Below are positions 52,094-60,744 of a stretch of DNA of 64,000 nucleotides, one piece after another (the stretch's first letter is position 1; each line of letters starts with the position of its first letter). The notes beneath the pieces are model-generated. The model saw only the letters and a program-made list of their open reading frames with translations. It did not search any database and was not told the origin of the DNA. Source of the DNA: JAKFDI01 sp044508835 (GTDB lineage: Bacteria; Pseudomonadota; Gammaproteobacteria; Burkholderiales; Burkholderiaceae_C); assembly GCA_044508835.1 (NCBI GenBank), contig JBIQHD010000018.1, positions 34,462-98,461 of the forward strand. Direction: 5' to 3'. Position numbers and translations under genes: made by a program.

Positions 52094-53290
52094 TCAAGGC
52101 CCCTTCGCGCCGGCATCCACCCAGCGCCCGAGCAGCGCGCGCTCCTCGTCGGTCATCTGCGTGGCGTTGCTCAGCGGCATGGTCTTCTGCAGCACGGCCT
52201 GCTGCTTGATCTGCAGGGCGTGCCGCACGATCAGTTCGGGTGTGTGCAGAAGCACGTCCTTGCTGTTCACCTGTGCGTTGTGGCAGGCCACGCAGCGCTG
52301 CGCGACGATGGCCTGCACGCGCGCGAACTCGACCGGCGCGGCGGAGGCAGCGGCCGGCGAACGCGCGGGCATCAGCCACGCCATCACGCCGGCGAGCAAT
52401 GCACAACCGGCCACCGCATACGCCCACGGCCACGGCCTGCCGTGCAGCCGCGCGGCGTGCCGCGCCACGAAGAAATGGCGGATCAGCGCCCCGGCGGCCA
52501 TCAGGGCCACCAGCACCAGCCAGTTGCGCGCGGCGCCGTAGAGAAAGCCGTAGTGGTTGCTGATCATCGCCACCAGCACCGGCAGCGTGAAGTAGGTGTT
52601 GTGCACGCTGCGCTGCTTGCCGCGCCGGCCGTGGACGGGGTCGACCGGCTGCCCGGCCCGCATCTGGGCGATCACCGCCTTCTGGCCGGGGATGATCCAG
52701 AAGAACACGTTGGCGCTCATGGCCGTGGCCATCATCGCGCCCACCAGCAGGAAGGCGGCGCGACCGGCGAAGAGCTGGCAGGCGAGCCACGAGGCGAACG
52801 CCACCACCACGCACACCAGCGCGCCGACGATGCGCTCGCCGCCGTCGCGCAGGCCCCACGTGCGGCAGATGGCGTCGTAGACGAACCAGAACACGGCGAG
52901 GAAGCCGAGCGCCGCCGCGATGGCCGCGGACGCCGGCCACGCATGCACGCTCCTGTCGACCAGGAAGGTGCCGGCCTGGAAGAGGTACAGCACCGTGAAC
53001 AGCGCGAAGCCGGTGAGCCAGGTGGAATAGCTCTCCCAGTAGAACCAGTGCAGGTGCGCGGGCAGCTGCTTCGGCGCGACGAGGTACTTCTGCGGGTGGT
53101 AGAAGCCGCCGCCGTGCACCGCCCACAGCTCGCCGTCGACGCCCTTGGCCTTCAGCGCGGGGTCGGTCGGCGCGGTGAGGTTGGCGTCGAGGAAGACGAA
53201 GTAGAAGGACGAGCCGATCCACGCGATGGCGACGACCACGTGCGCCCAGCGCAGCAGGAGGTTGGCCCAGTCGAGGAAATAGGTCTCCAT
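52094..53290 (-). CDS. puuD: Membrane urate hydroxylase PuuD with cytochrome c domain
   Basis: A 398-residue inner-membrane protein with about eight helices, starting METYFLDWANLLLRWAHVVV and holding the conserved IAWIGSSFYFVFLD and GLRDGGERI regions. The periplasmic C-terminus is a cytochrome c with heme site CVACH and axial Met in KTMPLSNAT. PuuD oxidises urate to 5-hydroxyisourate and passes electrons to the respiratory chain through its own heme. The next plus-strand genes carry on the same pathway (uraH on the minus strand, then puuE and the uraD fusion). Confidence 0.93.
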   Translation of the reverse strand: METYFLDWANLLLRWAHVVVAIAWIGSSFYFVFLDANLTAPTDPALKAKGVDGELWAVHGGGFYHPQKYLVAPKQLPAHLHWFYWESYSTWLTGFALFTVLYLFQAGTFLVDRSVHAWPASAAIAAALGFLAVFWFVYDAICRTWGLRDGGERIVGALVCVVVAFASWLACQLFAGRAAFLLVGAMMATAMSANVFFWIIPGQKAVIAQMRAGQPVDPVHGRRGKQRSVHNTYFTLPVLVAMISNHYGFLYGAARNWLVLVALMAAGALIRHFFVARHAARLHGRPWPWAYAVAGCALLAGVMAWLMPARSPAAASAAPVEFARVQAIVAQRCVACHNAQVNSKDVLLHTPELIVRHALQIKQQAVLQKTMPLSNATQMTDEERALLGRWVDAGAKGP

Positions 53291-53624
53291 GTCAGTCCCG
53301 CCGGGCCGCCCCAAGGGACTGACGCGCCCCAAGGGCCACGAAGTGGCCCTTCCAGGGCCTTGGCGGCAGCGAACGAAGTGAGCGTGGGGGCCGTTTCATC
53401 TCAGTTGCTCCACCGCGCGCGGCGTGACCCGCGACGCATGAACCGAGGAGCATTCCCAAGCGAACACCGCGGATCCGGCTCTGCCGGTCCGCTGGTGTTG
53501 CCTTGCAGGCCGCGCCGGGCCAGTGGCCCGGCCCCTCGCCAGGCACGAAAGGTCCACTGGACCTTTCGTGTCCGGGCTCGGCCCCCTCGAGGGGGCGCGC
53601 GAAGCGCGTAGGGGGTGGTTCACT
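53291..53624. repeat. Cluster of intergenic palindromes
   Basis: This gene-free gap contains several near-perfect inverted repeats. One is AAGGGCCAC-GAA-GTGGCCCTT (53331-53351). A second, perfect 13-1-13 palindrome with centre ACTGG (53544-53570) reads CACGAAAGGTCCA-C-TGG.. . Others are CCGGGCCAGTGGCCCGG at about 53515 and CCCCCTCGAGGGGG at about 53583. No coding frame is supported. Confidence 0.8.
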
Positions 53625-53975
53625 TCAGCTTCCGCGGTAGGTGGAATAGGCCCAGGGGCTCACCAGCAGCGGCACGTGGTAGTGCGCGGCGGCATCGGCG
53701 ATGCCGAAGTCGACCGGCACTTCGTCGAGGAAGGGCGGCTCGGGCAAGGACACGCCGCGCGCCCTGAAGTACGCCGCCACCGCGAACACCAGCCGGTAGC
53801 GCCCGGGCCGCAGGTCGGCGCCGGCGAGCAGCGGCCCGCCGGCGCGGCCGTCGGCGTCGAGCGCCAGTTGCCGCAGCAGCGTGGCGCCTTGCCCGTCGAC
53901 GTGAAAGAGCGACACCGCCATGCCGGCGGCCGGCGTGCCGTGCATGGTGTCGAGGACGTGGGTGGTCAGTCCCAT
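53625..53975 (-). CDS. uraH: 5-hydroxyisourate hydrolase
   Basis: A 116-residue transthyretin-like enzyme that opens the ring of 5-hydroxyisourate (PuuD product) to OHCU. It starts MGLTTHVLDTMHGTPAAGM with a catalytic His and ends with the diagnostic tetrapeptide YRGS. The Arg in DLRPGRYRLVF and the His in AAAHYHVPLL complete the active site. The start is the ATG at 53975; the longer frame to 54074 runs into the puuE promoter region. Gene order puuD-uraH-puuE-uraD fits a full urate-to-ureidoglycolate route. Confidence 0.95.
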   Translation of the reverse strand: MGLTTHVLDTMHGTPAAGMAVSLFHVDGQGATLLRQLALDADGRAGGPLLAGADLRPGRYRLVFAVAAYFRARGVSLPEPPFLDEVPVDFGIADAAAHYHVPLLVSPWAYSTYRGS

Positions 53976-54072
53976 GGGCGTTCTCCGGGGTCCGTGGCGC
54001 TGGGCAGGTGCATACACTTTGGCATAGCCTGTTGCCCGTGCGCCGTTCGCGCCTTCCACGCGACACCTTGCC

Positions 54073-55020
54073 ATGACGCCTGCCCCCTACCCGAGAGACC
54101 TGCGCGGCCACGGCGAGACGCCGCCGCACGCCCGGTGGCCGGGCGGTGCGCGCATCGCCGTGCAGTTCGTCCTCAATTACGAGGAAGGCGGCGAGAACTC
54201 GGTGCTGCACGGCGACGCCGGCAGCGAGCAGTTCCTCTCGGAGATGTCCAACCCGCCGGCCTACCCCGCGCGGCACCTGAGCATGGAGAGCCTGTACGAA
54301 TACGGGTCGCGCGTGGGCGTGTGGCGGCTGCTGCGCGAGTTCGAGCGCCGCGGCCTGCCGCTCACCGTGTTCGGCGTGGCGATGGCGCTGGAGCGCCACC
54401 CCGAGGCGACGCAGGCCTTCGTCGAGCTGAGCCACGAGATCGCCTGCCACGGCTGGCGCTGGATCAACTACCAGGCGGTGGACGAAGCCACCGAGCGCGA
54501 GCACCTGGCGCGCGCGATGGAAACCATCGAGCGCCTGACCGGCGAGCGCGCGCTCGGCTGGTACACCGGCCGCGACAGCCCGAACACGCGCCGGCTCGTG
54601 GCCGACCACGGCGGCTTCGCCTACGACAGCGACCACTACGGCGACGACCTGCCCTTCTGGCTGCAGGTGCGCAAGAGCGACGGCACGCTCGCGCCGCACC
54701 TCGTCGTGCCCTACACGCTGGACGCCAACGACATGCGCTTCGCGCTGCCGCAGGGCTTCGCGCAGGGCGACGACTTCTTCACCTACCTGCGCGACGGCTT
54801 CGACGTGCTCTACGCCGAGGGCGACGAGACGCCGCGGATGATGAGCATCGGCATGCACTGCCGGCTGCTCGGTCGGCCGGGGCGCTTCCGGGCGCTGCAG
54901 CGCTTTCTGGACCACGTCGAGGCGCACGACCGGGTGTGGATCTGCCGCCGCATCGACATCGCGCGGCACTGGCGCGAGACGCACCCCTTCGACGCCGCCA
55001 CCGCCTTCGTCTGGGAGTAG
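54073..55020 (+). CDS. puuE: Allantoinase PuuE (polysaccharide-deacetylase fold)
   Basis: A 315-residue PuuE-type allantoinase, unrelated to the metal amidohydrolase form. It shows RIAVQFVLNYEEGGENSVLH, the acidic and His residues of the NodB-like barrel, HEIACHGWRWINYQ and a late MMSIGMHCRLLGRPGR. It converts allantoin to allantoate. It is divergent from uraH and runs into the uraD fusion gene 6 bases later. Confidence 0.95.
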   Translation: MTPAPYPRDLRGHGETPPHARWPGGARIAVQFVLNYEEGGENSVLHGDAGSEQFLSEMSNPPAYPARHLSMESLYEYGSRVGVWRLLREFERRGLPLTVFGVAMALERHPEATQAFVELSHEIACHGWRWINYQAVDEATEREHLARAMETIERLTGERALGWYTGRDSPNTRRLVADHGGFAYDSDHYGDDLPFWLQVRKSDGTLAPHLVVPYTLDANDMRFALPQGFAQGDDFFTYLRDGFDVLYAEGDETPRMMSIGMHCRLLGRPGRFRALQRFLDHVEAHDRVWICRRIDIARHWRETHPFDAATAFVWE

Positions 55021-55026
55021 CACCGC

Positions 55027-56808
55027 ATGGCCCTGTCGCTCGACGCCCTCAACACCGCCCCGGCGGCGGATTTCTCCGCGCTGCTGGGCGGCCTGTACGA
55101 ACACTCGCCGTGGGTCGCCGAACGCGCCGCCGCACGGCGGCCCTTCGCCAGCGTGGCGGCCTTGCGGCAGGCGCTGGTCGCCGTGGTGCGCGAGGCGGGT
55201 GAGGCGGACGAGGCCGAGGTGCTGGCGCTGCTGCGCGCGCACCCGGCGCTTGCCGGCAAGGCGGCGGTGGCCGAACGGCTCACCGCCGACTCGGCCGCCG
55301 AGCAGGCGAGCGCGGGGCTCGCGCACTGCACGCCGGCCGAGTTCGAGCGGCTGCAGCAGCTCAATGCCGCCTACGCGGCGAAGTTCGGCTGGCCCTTCAT
55401 CGTCGCGGTGCGCGGGCCGCGCGGCACGGGGCTGTCGCGGGCGCAGATCATCGCCGCCTTCGAGCGCCGGCTGGCGGCGCACCCGGACGTGGAGCGGGCC
55501 GAATGCGTGCGCCAGGTGCACCGCATCGCCGAGCTGCGGCTGAACGAGCGCCTGGGCATCGAGCCCGCGATCGGCCAGCAGGTGTGGGACTGGTGCGAGG
55601 AACTGGCCGCGCACAGCGACGCCGGCTTCAAGGAGCGGGGCGAGCTCACCGTCACCTACCTCACTCAGGCCCACCAGAGCTGCAGCCGGCAGATCCAGTG
55701 GTGGATGAAGGACTGCGGCTTCGACGAGGTGGGCGTGGACGCGGTGGGCAACGTGGTGGGCGTCTACCACGGCGCATCGCCCGGGGCGAAACGCCTGCTC
55801 ACCGGCTCCCACTTCGACACCGTGCGCAACGGCGGGCGCTACGACGGGCGGCTGGGCATCCTCGTGCCCATGGCCTGCGTGCGCGAGCTGCACCGCGCGA
55901 AGCGGCGCCTGCCCTTCGGCATCGAGGTGGTGGCCTTCGCCGAGGAGGAAGGCCAGCGCTACAAGGCGGCCTTCCTCGGCTCGGGCGCGCTCGTCGGCCA
56001 GTTCGATCCGGCCTGGCTCGACCAGCGCGATGCCGAGGGCGTCGCGATGCACGAGGCGATGCAGGCCGCCTGCCTGCCCGCCACGCCCGAGGCCATCGCC
56101 GGCGCGCGCCGCGACCCGGCGCGCTACCTCGGCTTCGTCGAGGTGCACATCGAGCAGGGGCCCGTGCTCGCCGAGCTGGGGCTGCCGCTGGGCGTGGTCA
56201 CTTCCATCAACGGCGGCGTGCGATACCTCGGCGAGGTGACCGGCGTCGCCAGCCACGCCGGCACCACGCCGATGAACCGCCGGCGCGACGCGGCCACGGC
56301 CGTGGCCGAGCTCGCCCTCTTCGCCGAGGCGCGGGCGGCGCGCGACGGCGACTCGGTGGCCACCATCGGCCTGCTCGACGTGCCGGCCGGCTCGATCAAC
56401 GTGGTGCCCGGCCGCTGCCGCTTCAGCCTCGACCTGCGTGCGCCCAACGACGCGCAGCGCGATGCGCTCACGGCCGACGTGACGGGCCAGCTCGCGCTCA
56501 TCTGCGAACGGCGCGGCGTCGGCTTCACGCTGGAGCCGACGATGCGCGCCGCCGCCGCACCCTGCGCGCCCGACTGGCAGGCGCGCTGGGAACGCGCCGT
56601 GCAGTCGCTCGGCCTGCCGCTGCACCGCATGCCCAGCGGCGCCGGCCACGATGCGATGAAGCTGCACGAGGCGATGCCCCAGGCCATGCTCTTCGTGCGC
56701 GGCGAGAACGCGGGCATCAGCCACAACCCGCTCGAATCGAGCACCGCCGACGACATCCAGCTCGCGGCCGAGGCCATGCGGCATCTGCTGGAGCACCTCG
56801 TGCCATGA
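55027..56808 (+). CDS. Fused OHCU decarboxylase / allantoate amidohydrolase
   Basis: A 593-residue bifunctional protein. Residues ~1-165 form OHCU decarboxylase (UraD), with FASVAALRQALVAVV, a likely catalytic His in LRAHPALAGKA and the QLNAAYAAKFGWPFIVAVRG motif. Residues ~180-593 form an M20-type allantoate amidohydrolase: metal ligands in GSHFDTVRNGGRYDGRLGI, FAEEEGQRY and HIEQGPVL. A late dimer/substrate segment holds MPSGAGHDAM and GENAGISHNPLE. The two steps flank PuuE in the pathway. Such fusions are known in Burkholderiales. The product is ureidoglycolate plus ammonia. Confidence 0.95.
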   Translation: MALSLDALNTAPAADFSALLGGLYEHSPWVAERAAARRPFASVAALRQALVAVVREAGEADEAEVLALLRAHPALAGKAAVAERLTADSAAEQASAGLAHCTPAEFERLQQLNAAYAAKFGWPFIVAVRGPRGTGLSRAQIIAAFERRLAAHPDVERAECVRQVHRIAELRLNERLGIEPAIGQQVWDWCEELAAHSDAGFKERGELTVTYLTQAHQSCSRQIQWWMKDCGFDEVGVDAVGNVVGVYHGASPGAKRLLTGSHFDTVRNGGRYDGRLGILVPMACVRELHRAKRRLPFGIEVVAFAEEEGQRYKAAFLGSGALVGQFDPAWLDQRDAEGVAMHEAMQAACLPATPEAIAGARRDPARYLGFVEVHIEQGPVLAELGLPLGVVTSINGGVRYLGEVTGVASHAGTTPMNRRRDAATAVAELALFAEARAARDGDSVATIGLLDVPAGSINVVPGRCRFSLDLRAPNDAQRDALTADVTGQLALICERRGVGFTLEPTMRAAAAPCAPDWQARWERAVQSLGLPLHRMPSGAGHDAMKLHEAMPQAMLFVRGENAGISHNPLESSTADDIQLAAEAMRHLLEHLVP

Positions 56809-58043
56809 CCGGCGTTCATGAACGGCTCGACGCCTGGATCGACGCCCACTTCGACGAGGAAGTGCGCTTCCTGCAGGCGCTGGTGCGGGTGCCCACCGAC
56901 ACGCCGCCGGGCGACAACGCGCCGCATGCCGAGCGCACGGCCGAGCTGCTGGCCGGCTTCGGCCTCGTGGCCGAGAAGCACCCGGTGCCCGCGGACGAGG
57001 TGCGCGCGCGCGGCCTCGCATCCATCACCAACCTCATCGTGCGCCGCCGCTTCGGCGAGGGGCCGACGATCGCGCTCAACGCCCACGGCGACGTGGTGCC
57101 GCCGGGCGAGGGCTGGACGCACGACCCCTACGGCGGCGAGATCGCGGACGGCGCGCTCTACGGCCGCGCCGCGGCGGTGAGCAAGAGCGACTTCGCCACC
57201 TACGCCTTCGCCCTGCGTGCGCTCGAATCGCTGGGCGCGCCGCTGGCGGGCGCCGTCGAGCTGCACTTCACCTACGACGAGGAGTTCGGCGGCGAGCTCG
57301 GCCCCGGCTGGCTGCTGGCCCGAGGCCTGACCCGGCCCGACCTGCTCATCGCCGCCGGCTTCGGCCACGAGGTGGTGACGGCGCACAACGGCTGCCTGCA
57401 GCTGGAGGTGGCGGTGCACGGGAAGATGGCGCATGCCGCCATCCCGCACACCGGCGTGGACGCGCTGCAGGGTGCGGTGGCCATCCTGAACGCGCTGTAT
57501 GCGCAGAACGCCCGCTACCGGCAGGTGAGCTCGCAGGTGCGCGGCATCGGCCACCCGTACCTGAACGTCGGCCGCATCGAGGGCGGCACCCACACCAACG
57601 TGGTGCCGGGCAAGGTCGTGTTCCGCCTCGACCGCCGCATGATCCCCGAGGAGGATCCGGCGGCCGTAGAAGCCGAGGTCCGCCGCGTGATCGCCGAGGC
57701 GGCCGCGGCCTGCCCCGGCATCGCGGTCGACGTCCGGCGGCTGCTGCTCGCCCATGCGCTCACGCCGCTGCCGGGCAACGCGCCGCTGGTGGAGGCGCTG
57801 CAGCGCCAAGGGCGCGCGGTGTTCGGCGAGGAGATCCCGGTCGTCGGCACGCCGCTCTACACCGACGTGCGGCTGTACTGCGCGCGCGGCATCCCGGCGG
57901 TGATCTACGGCGCGGGGCCGCGCACGGTGCTCGAATCGAACGCCAAGCGCGCCGACGAGCACCTGCGCCTGGACGACCTGCGCGGCGCCACGCGGGTGGT
58001 GGCGCGGGCGCTGTTCGACCTGCTCGGACGGCACGGCGCGTAG
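56805..58043 (+). CDS. M20 family peptidase/amidohydrolase
   Basis: A 412-residue metallo-hydrolase of the ArgE/DapE/CPG2 type. Metal ligands occur in LNAHGDVVPPGEG, in the Glu of FTYDEEFGGE and in the late HAAI/ALTPLPGN stretch. Its start overlaps the previous stop (ATGA), so it belongs to the purine-degradation operon and may act on a ureide or carbamoyl derivative. Dipeptidase or succinyl-diaminopimelate-like action cannot be excluded. Confidence 0.85.
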   Translation: MTGVHERLDAWIDAHFDEEVRFLQALVRVPTDTPPGDNAPHAERTAELLAGFGLVAEKHPVPADEVRARGLASITNLIVRRRFGEGPTIALNAHGDVVPPGEGWTHDPYGGEIADGALYGRAAAVSKSDFATYAFALRALESLGAPLAGAVELHFTYDEEFGGELGPGWLLARGLTRPDLLIAAGFGHEVVTAHNGCLQLEVAVHGKMAHAAIPHTGVDALQGAVAILNALYAQNARYRQVSSQVRGIGHPYLNVGRIEGGTHTNVVPGKVVFRLDRRMIPEEDPAAVEAEVRRVIAEAAAACPGIAVDVRRLLLAHALTPLPGNAPLVEALQRQGRAVFGEEIPVVGTPLYTDVRLYCARGIPAVIYGAGPRTVLESNAKRADEHLRLDDLRGATRVVARALFDLLGRHGA

Positions 58044-58148
58044 CGTGCAGCAGTTCCCGCCGATGGCCATGGACAGCCGCCCCCTCGATGCGTAGATTCG
58101 TGCGGCCCGCCGTACAGGGGGACCGAACAACAACCGCCGAAGGACACC

Positions 58149-58934
58149 ATGAGCATCACGCCGAACACCGTCCAATACCCCGCCGAGCTGACGCCGGCCT
58201 ACTGGGACAAGAACAAGGGGACCGTCGCCAAGATGGCGGGCGAGACCGGCATCGGCGCCGCCCTGGCCAAGCTGAAGGCGGCGCACGCCAAGATCGACTG
58301 GAACCTGCTCACCGCCTACGGCTACGGCAAGCTGCACGACGACGCCGAGATCAACGACGCGGAGAAGAAGGCCAAGGCCTACTACCAGAGCAAGATCGTG
58401 CCCTACGCCGCCATGGCCGGCGAGGTGATGACGCTCGCGCTCGGCACGGCCAAGAAGTTCCAGGCCAACAAGCTCATCCCCAAGAGCAGCACGGCCACCG
58501 TCGCCTCCATCGCCAAGGCCGCCGACGTGGTGAAGGTGGCCTGCAAGAGCCTGGACGTCGAGTTCAAGACCTTCGCCGAGTACCGCGCCAAGCTGGCGGT
58601 GCAGATCGAGGGCCAGAAGAAGCTCATCCGCCCCAACATCGACAAGCTCGAGAAGGGCCTGGCCGCCTGCATCAAGAACCCCACCAAGGACAGCTGGAAC
58701 GACAACTGCACGCAGCAGTGCCGCTCCATCAACAACGGCGTGCAGGTCAACCCCGAGTGGAAGGCCGCCTACGGCAAGACCTGGGTGAAATACGACGGCG
58801 TGACCTTCTTCGGCAAGCTCAAGGACGAGGCCAAGCTCGACGAGAAGGGCAAGAAGAAGCAGGCTGCCGACATCGTGGCGATGTGCAAGGAGATCCAGGG
58901 CGAACTCGCCAAGCTGAAGGCGGGCCTGAAGTAG
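58149..58934 (+). CDS. Lysine-rich hypothetical protein
   Basis: A 261-residue, Lys/Ala-rich, mostly helical protein with no signal peptide and no motif I recognise. It includes PAYWDKNKGTVAKMAGETG, a central helical pair, CIKNPTKDSWNDNCTQQCRS (possible disulfide cluster) and a coiled C-terminus. The high Lys content is unlike its Arg-rich neighbours. GAAGGA precedes the ATG by about eight bases. Its place between the purine operon and ureD gives no clear role. Confidence 0.65.
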   Translation: MSITPNTVQYPAELTPAYWDKNKGTVAKMAGETGIGAALAKLKAAHAKIDWNLLTAYGYGKLHDDAEINDAEKKAKAYYQSKIVPYAAMAGEVMTLALGTAKKFQANKLIPKSSTATVASIAKAADVVKVACKSLDVEFKTFAEYRAKLAVQIEGQKKLIRPNIDKLEKGLAACIKNPTKDSWNDNCTQQCRSINNGVQVNPEWKAAYGKTWVKYDGVTFFGKLKDEAKLDEKGKKKQAADIVAMCKEIQGELAKLKAGLK

Positions 58935-58995
58935 GCTTGGTTCCCCGACCCGCGGCGCCCGCCGTGCCCGGCGCCGCATTCACTTCCTCGACACC

Positions 58996-59826
58996 ATGGG
59001 CTGGCACGGCCGACTCGATCTGCGCTATCGGCGCGACGGCGAACGCACCATCGTGCACGACCGCCACCGCGGGCCGCTGCGCGTGCTCGCCAGCCTCTAC
59101 CCCGAGGCGCCCGGCATCTGTCACAACGTCATCGTGCACCCGCCCGGCGGCATCGTCGGCGGCGACGTGCTGGAGGTCGACGCCGAACTCGGCGAAGGCA
59201 CGCACGCGCTGATCACCACGCCGGGCGCGACGCGCTTCTACCGCAGCGCCGGCCAACCGGCCGTGCAGGACGTGCGCATCCGCGCCGCAGCCGGCGCACG
59301 CATGGAATGGCTGCCGCTGGAGACGCTGTACCACAGCGGCTGCCTGGCCGAGAACCGGCTCGTTCTTTCGCTGGCGCCCGGTGCGGAGCTGATCGGCTGG
59401 GACATCGCCGCGCTGGGCTTGCCGCAGGCACGGCAGCCTTTCGTGCAAGGCGAAGTCCTGCAGCACCTGGAGTTGCAGGGCGCCTGGCTGGAACGCGCGC
59501 GCATCGCGGCGGCCGACACCCGCCTGCTCGACGGGCCGCTGGGCATGGCCGGGCACCGCTGCCTGGCGACGCTGTTCTTTGCCGCCGGGAGCGAACTGAG
59601 CCCGGGCCGGCGGGAGCAGCTGCTCGACACCGCACGCGCAGTGATCGCCGATCACCCGCTGTCGCACACCGCCGGGGCCACCGCGCCGGACCCGCGCGTG
59701 GTGGTCGTGCGTGTGCTGGCCGGCTTGGTGGAGCCGGCCCTGCACCTGCTCAAGGCGGTGCGCATGGCCTGGCGGGAGGAGTCGTGGGGCCTGCGCGGGG
59801 CACAGCCGCGCGGATGGGAGCTGTAG
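58996..59826 (+). CDS. ureD: Urease accessory protein UreD
   Basis: A 276-residue UreD/UreH protein, which with UreF and UreG carries nickel into urease. Family marks are ICHNVIVHPPGGIVGGDVLE, TTPGATRFYRS, EWLPLETLYHSG and the RTYL-like segment in the second half. The structural urease genes are not in the window: the next genes are a hydrolase and an ion channel homolog, so ureD is separated from any ureABC operon seen here. The urea transporter genes lie on the opposite strand close by. Confidence 0.93.
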   Translation: MGWHGRLDLRYRRDGERTIVHDRHRGPLRVLASLYPEAPGICHNVIVHPPGGIVGGDVLEVDAELGEGTHALITTPGATRFYRSAGQPAVQDVRIRAAAGARMEWLPLETLYHSGCLAENRLVLSLAPGAELIGWDIAALGLPQARQPFVQGEVLQHLELQGAWLERARIAAADTRLLDGPLGMAGHRCLATLFFAAGSELSPGRREQLLDTARAVIADHPLSHTAGATAPDPRVVVVRVLAGLVEPALHLLKAVRMAWREESWGLRGAQPRGWEL

Positions 59827-59876
59827 CGGGCGTTTTGCGATATCTTTCGTAGCCACGATCAACGAGGGGACATCGC

Positions 59877-60713
59877 ATGCGCATGCAATGGCAACGACTA
59901 CTGGCTTGCTTAGCGCTCGGCGCCTCTCTGGGGCCCGCGCTCGCGCAGGATCTGCGGGCGCAACTGGCACCCCCCCTCGACCTGAAGCCGGTCACCTTCT
60001 CCAGCGAGGCCAAGGAGTCCATCGGCCTCTTCACCGACGTCGCCAATGTGGTGTTCAAGCCGCCCGGCGACGGGCCGTTTCCGGCCGTGGTGCTGATGCA
60101 CACCTGCGGCGGCCTCAAAGGCGCGCCCAACGCCCACATGAAGCAGCATGCGCAGACGCTGCTGGGGGCCGGCCACGTCGTGCTGGTGGTGGACAGCTTC
60201 GGTCCGCGCGGCTTCGACAACTGCGCGGCCCGCATGCCGACCATCTCGACCGGCATCGCCGACGCCTATGCGGCGCTGGCGCACCTGGCGGCCAGGCCGT
60301 TCGTGGACAAGGCGCGCATCTACCAGACGGGCTACAGCTGGGGCGCGTTCATATCGGCGCTGCTGGCTTCGCCGCAGAGCGCGCAACTGGCCGGCTCGCC
60401 GCTGCGCTTTGCCGCCACGGTGGTCAACTACGGCAGTTGCGCCTTCAAGGACAGCGCACTGGTGCTCGAGGACATCGACCGCCCGCTGCTGCTGTTGATG
60501 GGCGGACGCGACAGCGAGGTCCCGTCGGCGCCGTGCTTCCCGCTGCTGGAGACGCTCAAGACCGCCGGCAAGCCGGTGCAGTGGCATGTCTTCCCCGAGG
60601 CCACGCATGGCTGGGACAAGCCGGGCCTGACGGCACGCGGCTACATGTACGACCCGCAGATCACCAAGGACGCCACCGCGCGCCTCATCTCCTTCGTGGC
60701 CGAAGCGCGCTGA
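59877..60713 (+). CDS. Secreted dienelactone-hydrolase-like protein
   Basis: A 278-residue alpha/beta hydrolase with a signal peptide (cut after ALA, residue 23). It has the family oxyanion loop LMHTCGGLKG, the nucleophile elbow GYSWGAF (Ser in place of the usual Cys), a catalytic Asp in MGGRDSEVP and His in ATHGWDKP. It probably hydrolyses an ester or lactone in the periplasm. A Cys pair in NCAARM and NYGSCAF may form a disulfide. No pathway link is seen. Confidence 0.85.
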   Translation: MRMQWQRLLACLALGASLGPALAQDLRAQLAPPLDLKPVTFSSEAKESIGLFTDVANVVFKPPGDGPFPAVVLMHTCGGLKGAPNAHMKQHAQTLLGAGHVVLVVDSFGPRGFDNCAARMPTISTGIADAYAALAHLAARPFVDKARIYQTGYSWGAFISALLASPQSAQLAGSPLRFAATVVNYGSCAFKDSALVLEDIDRPLLLLMGGRDSEVPSAPCFPLLETLKTAGKPVQWHVFPEATHGWDKPGLTARGYMYDPQITKDATARLISFVAEAR

Positions 60714-60744
60714 CCACGGGCCTCGGGGGGCCGGTGGCGGGCGG

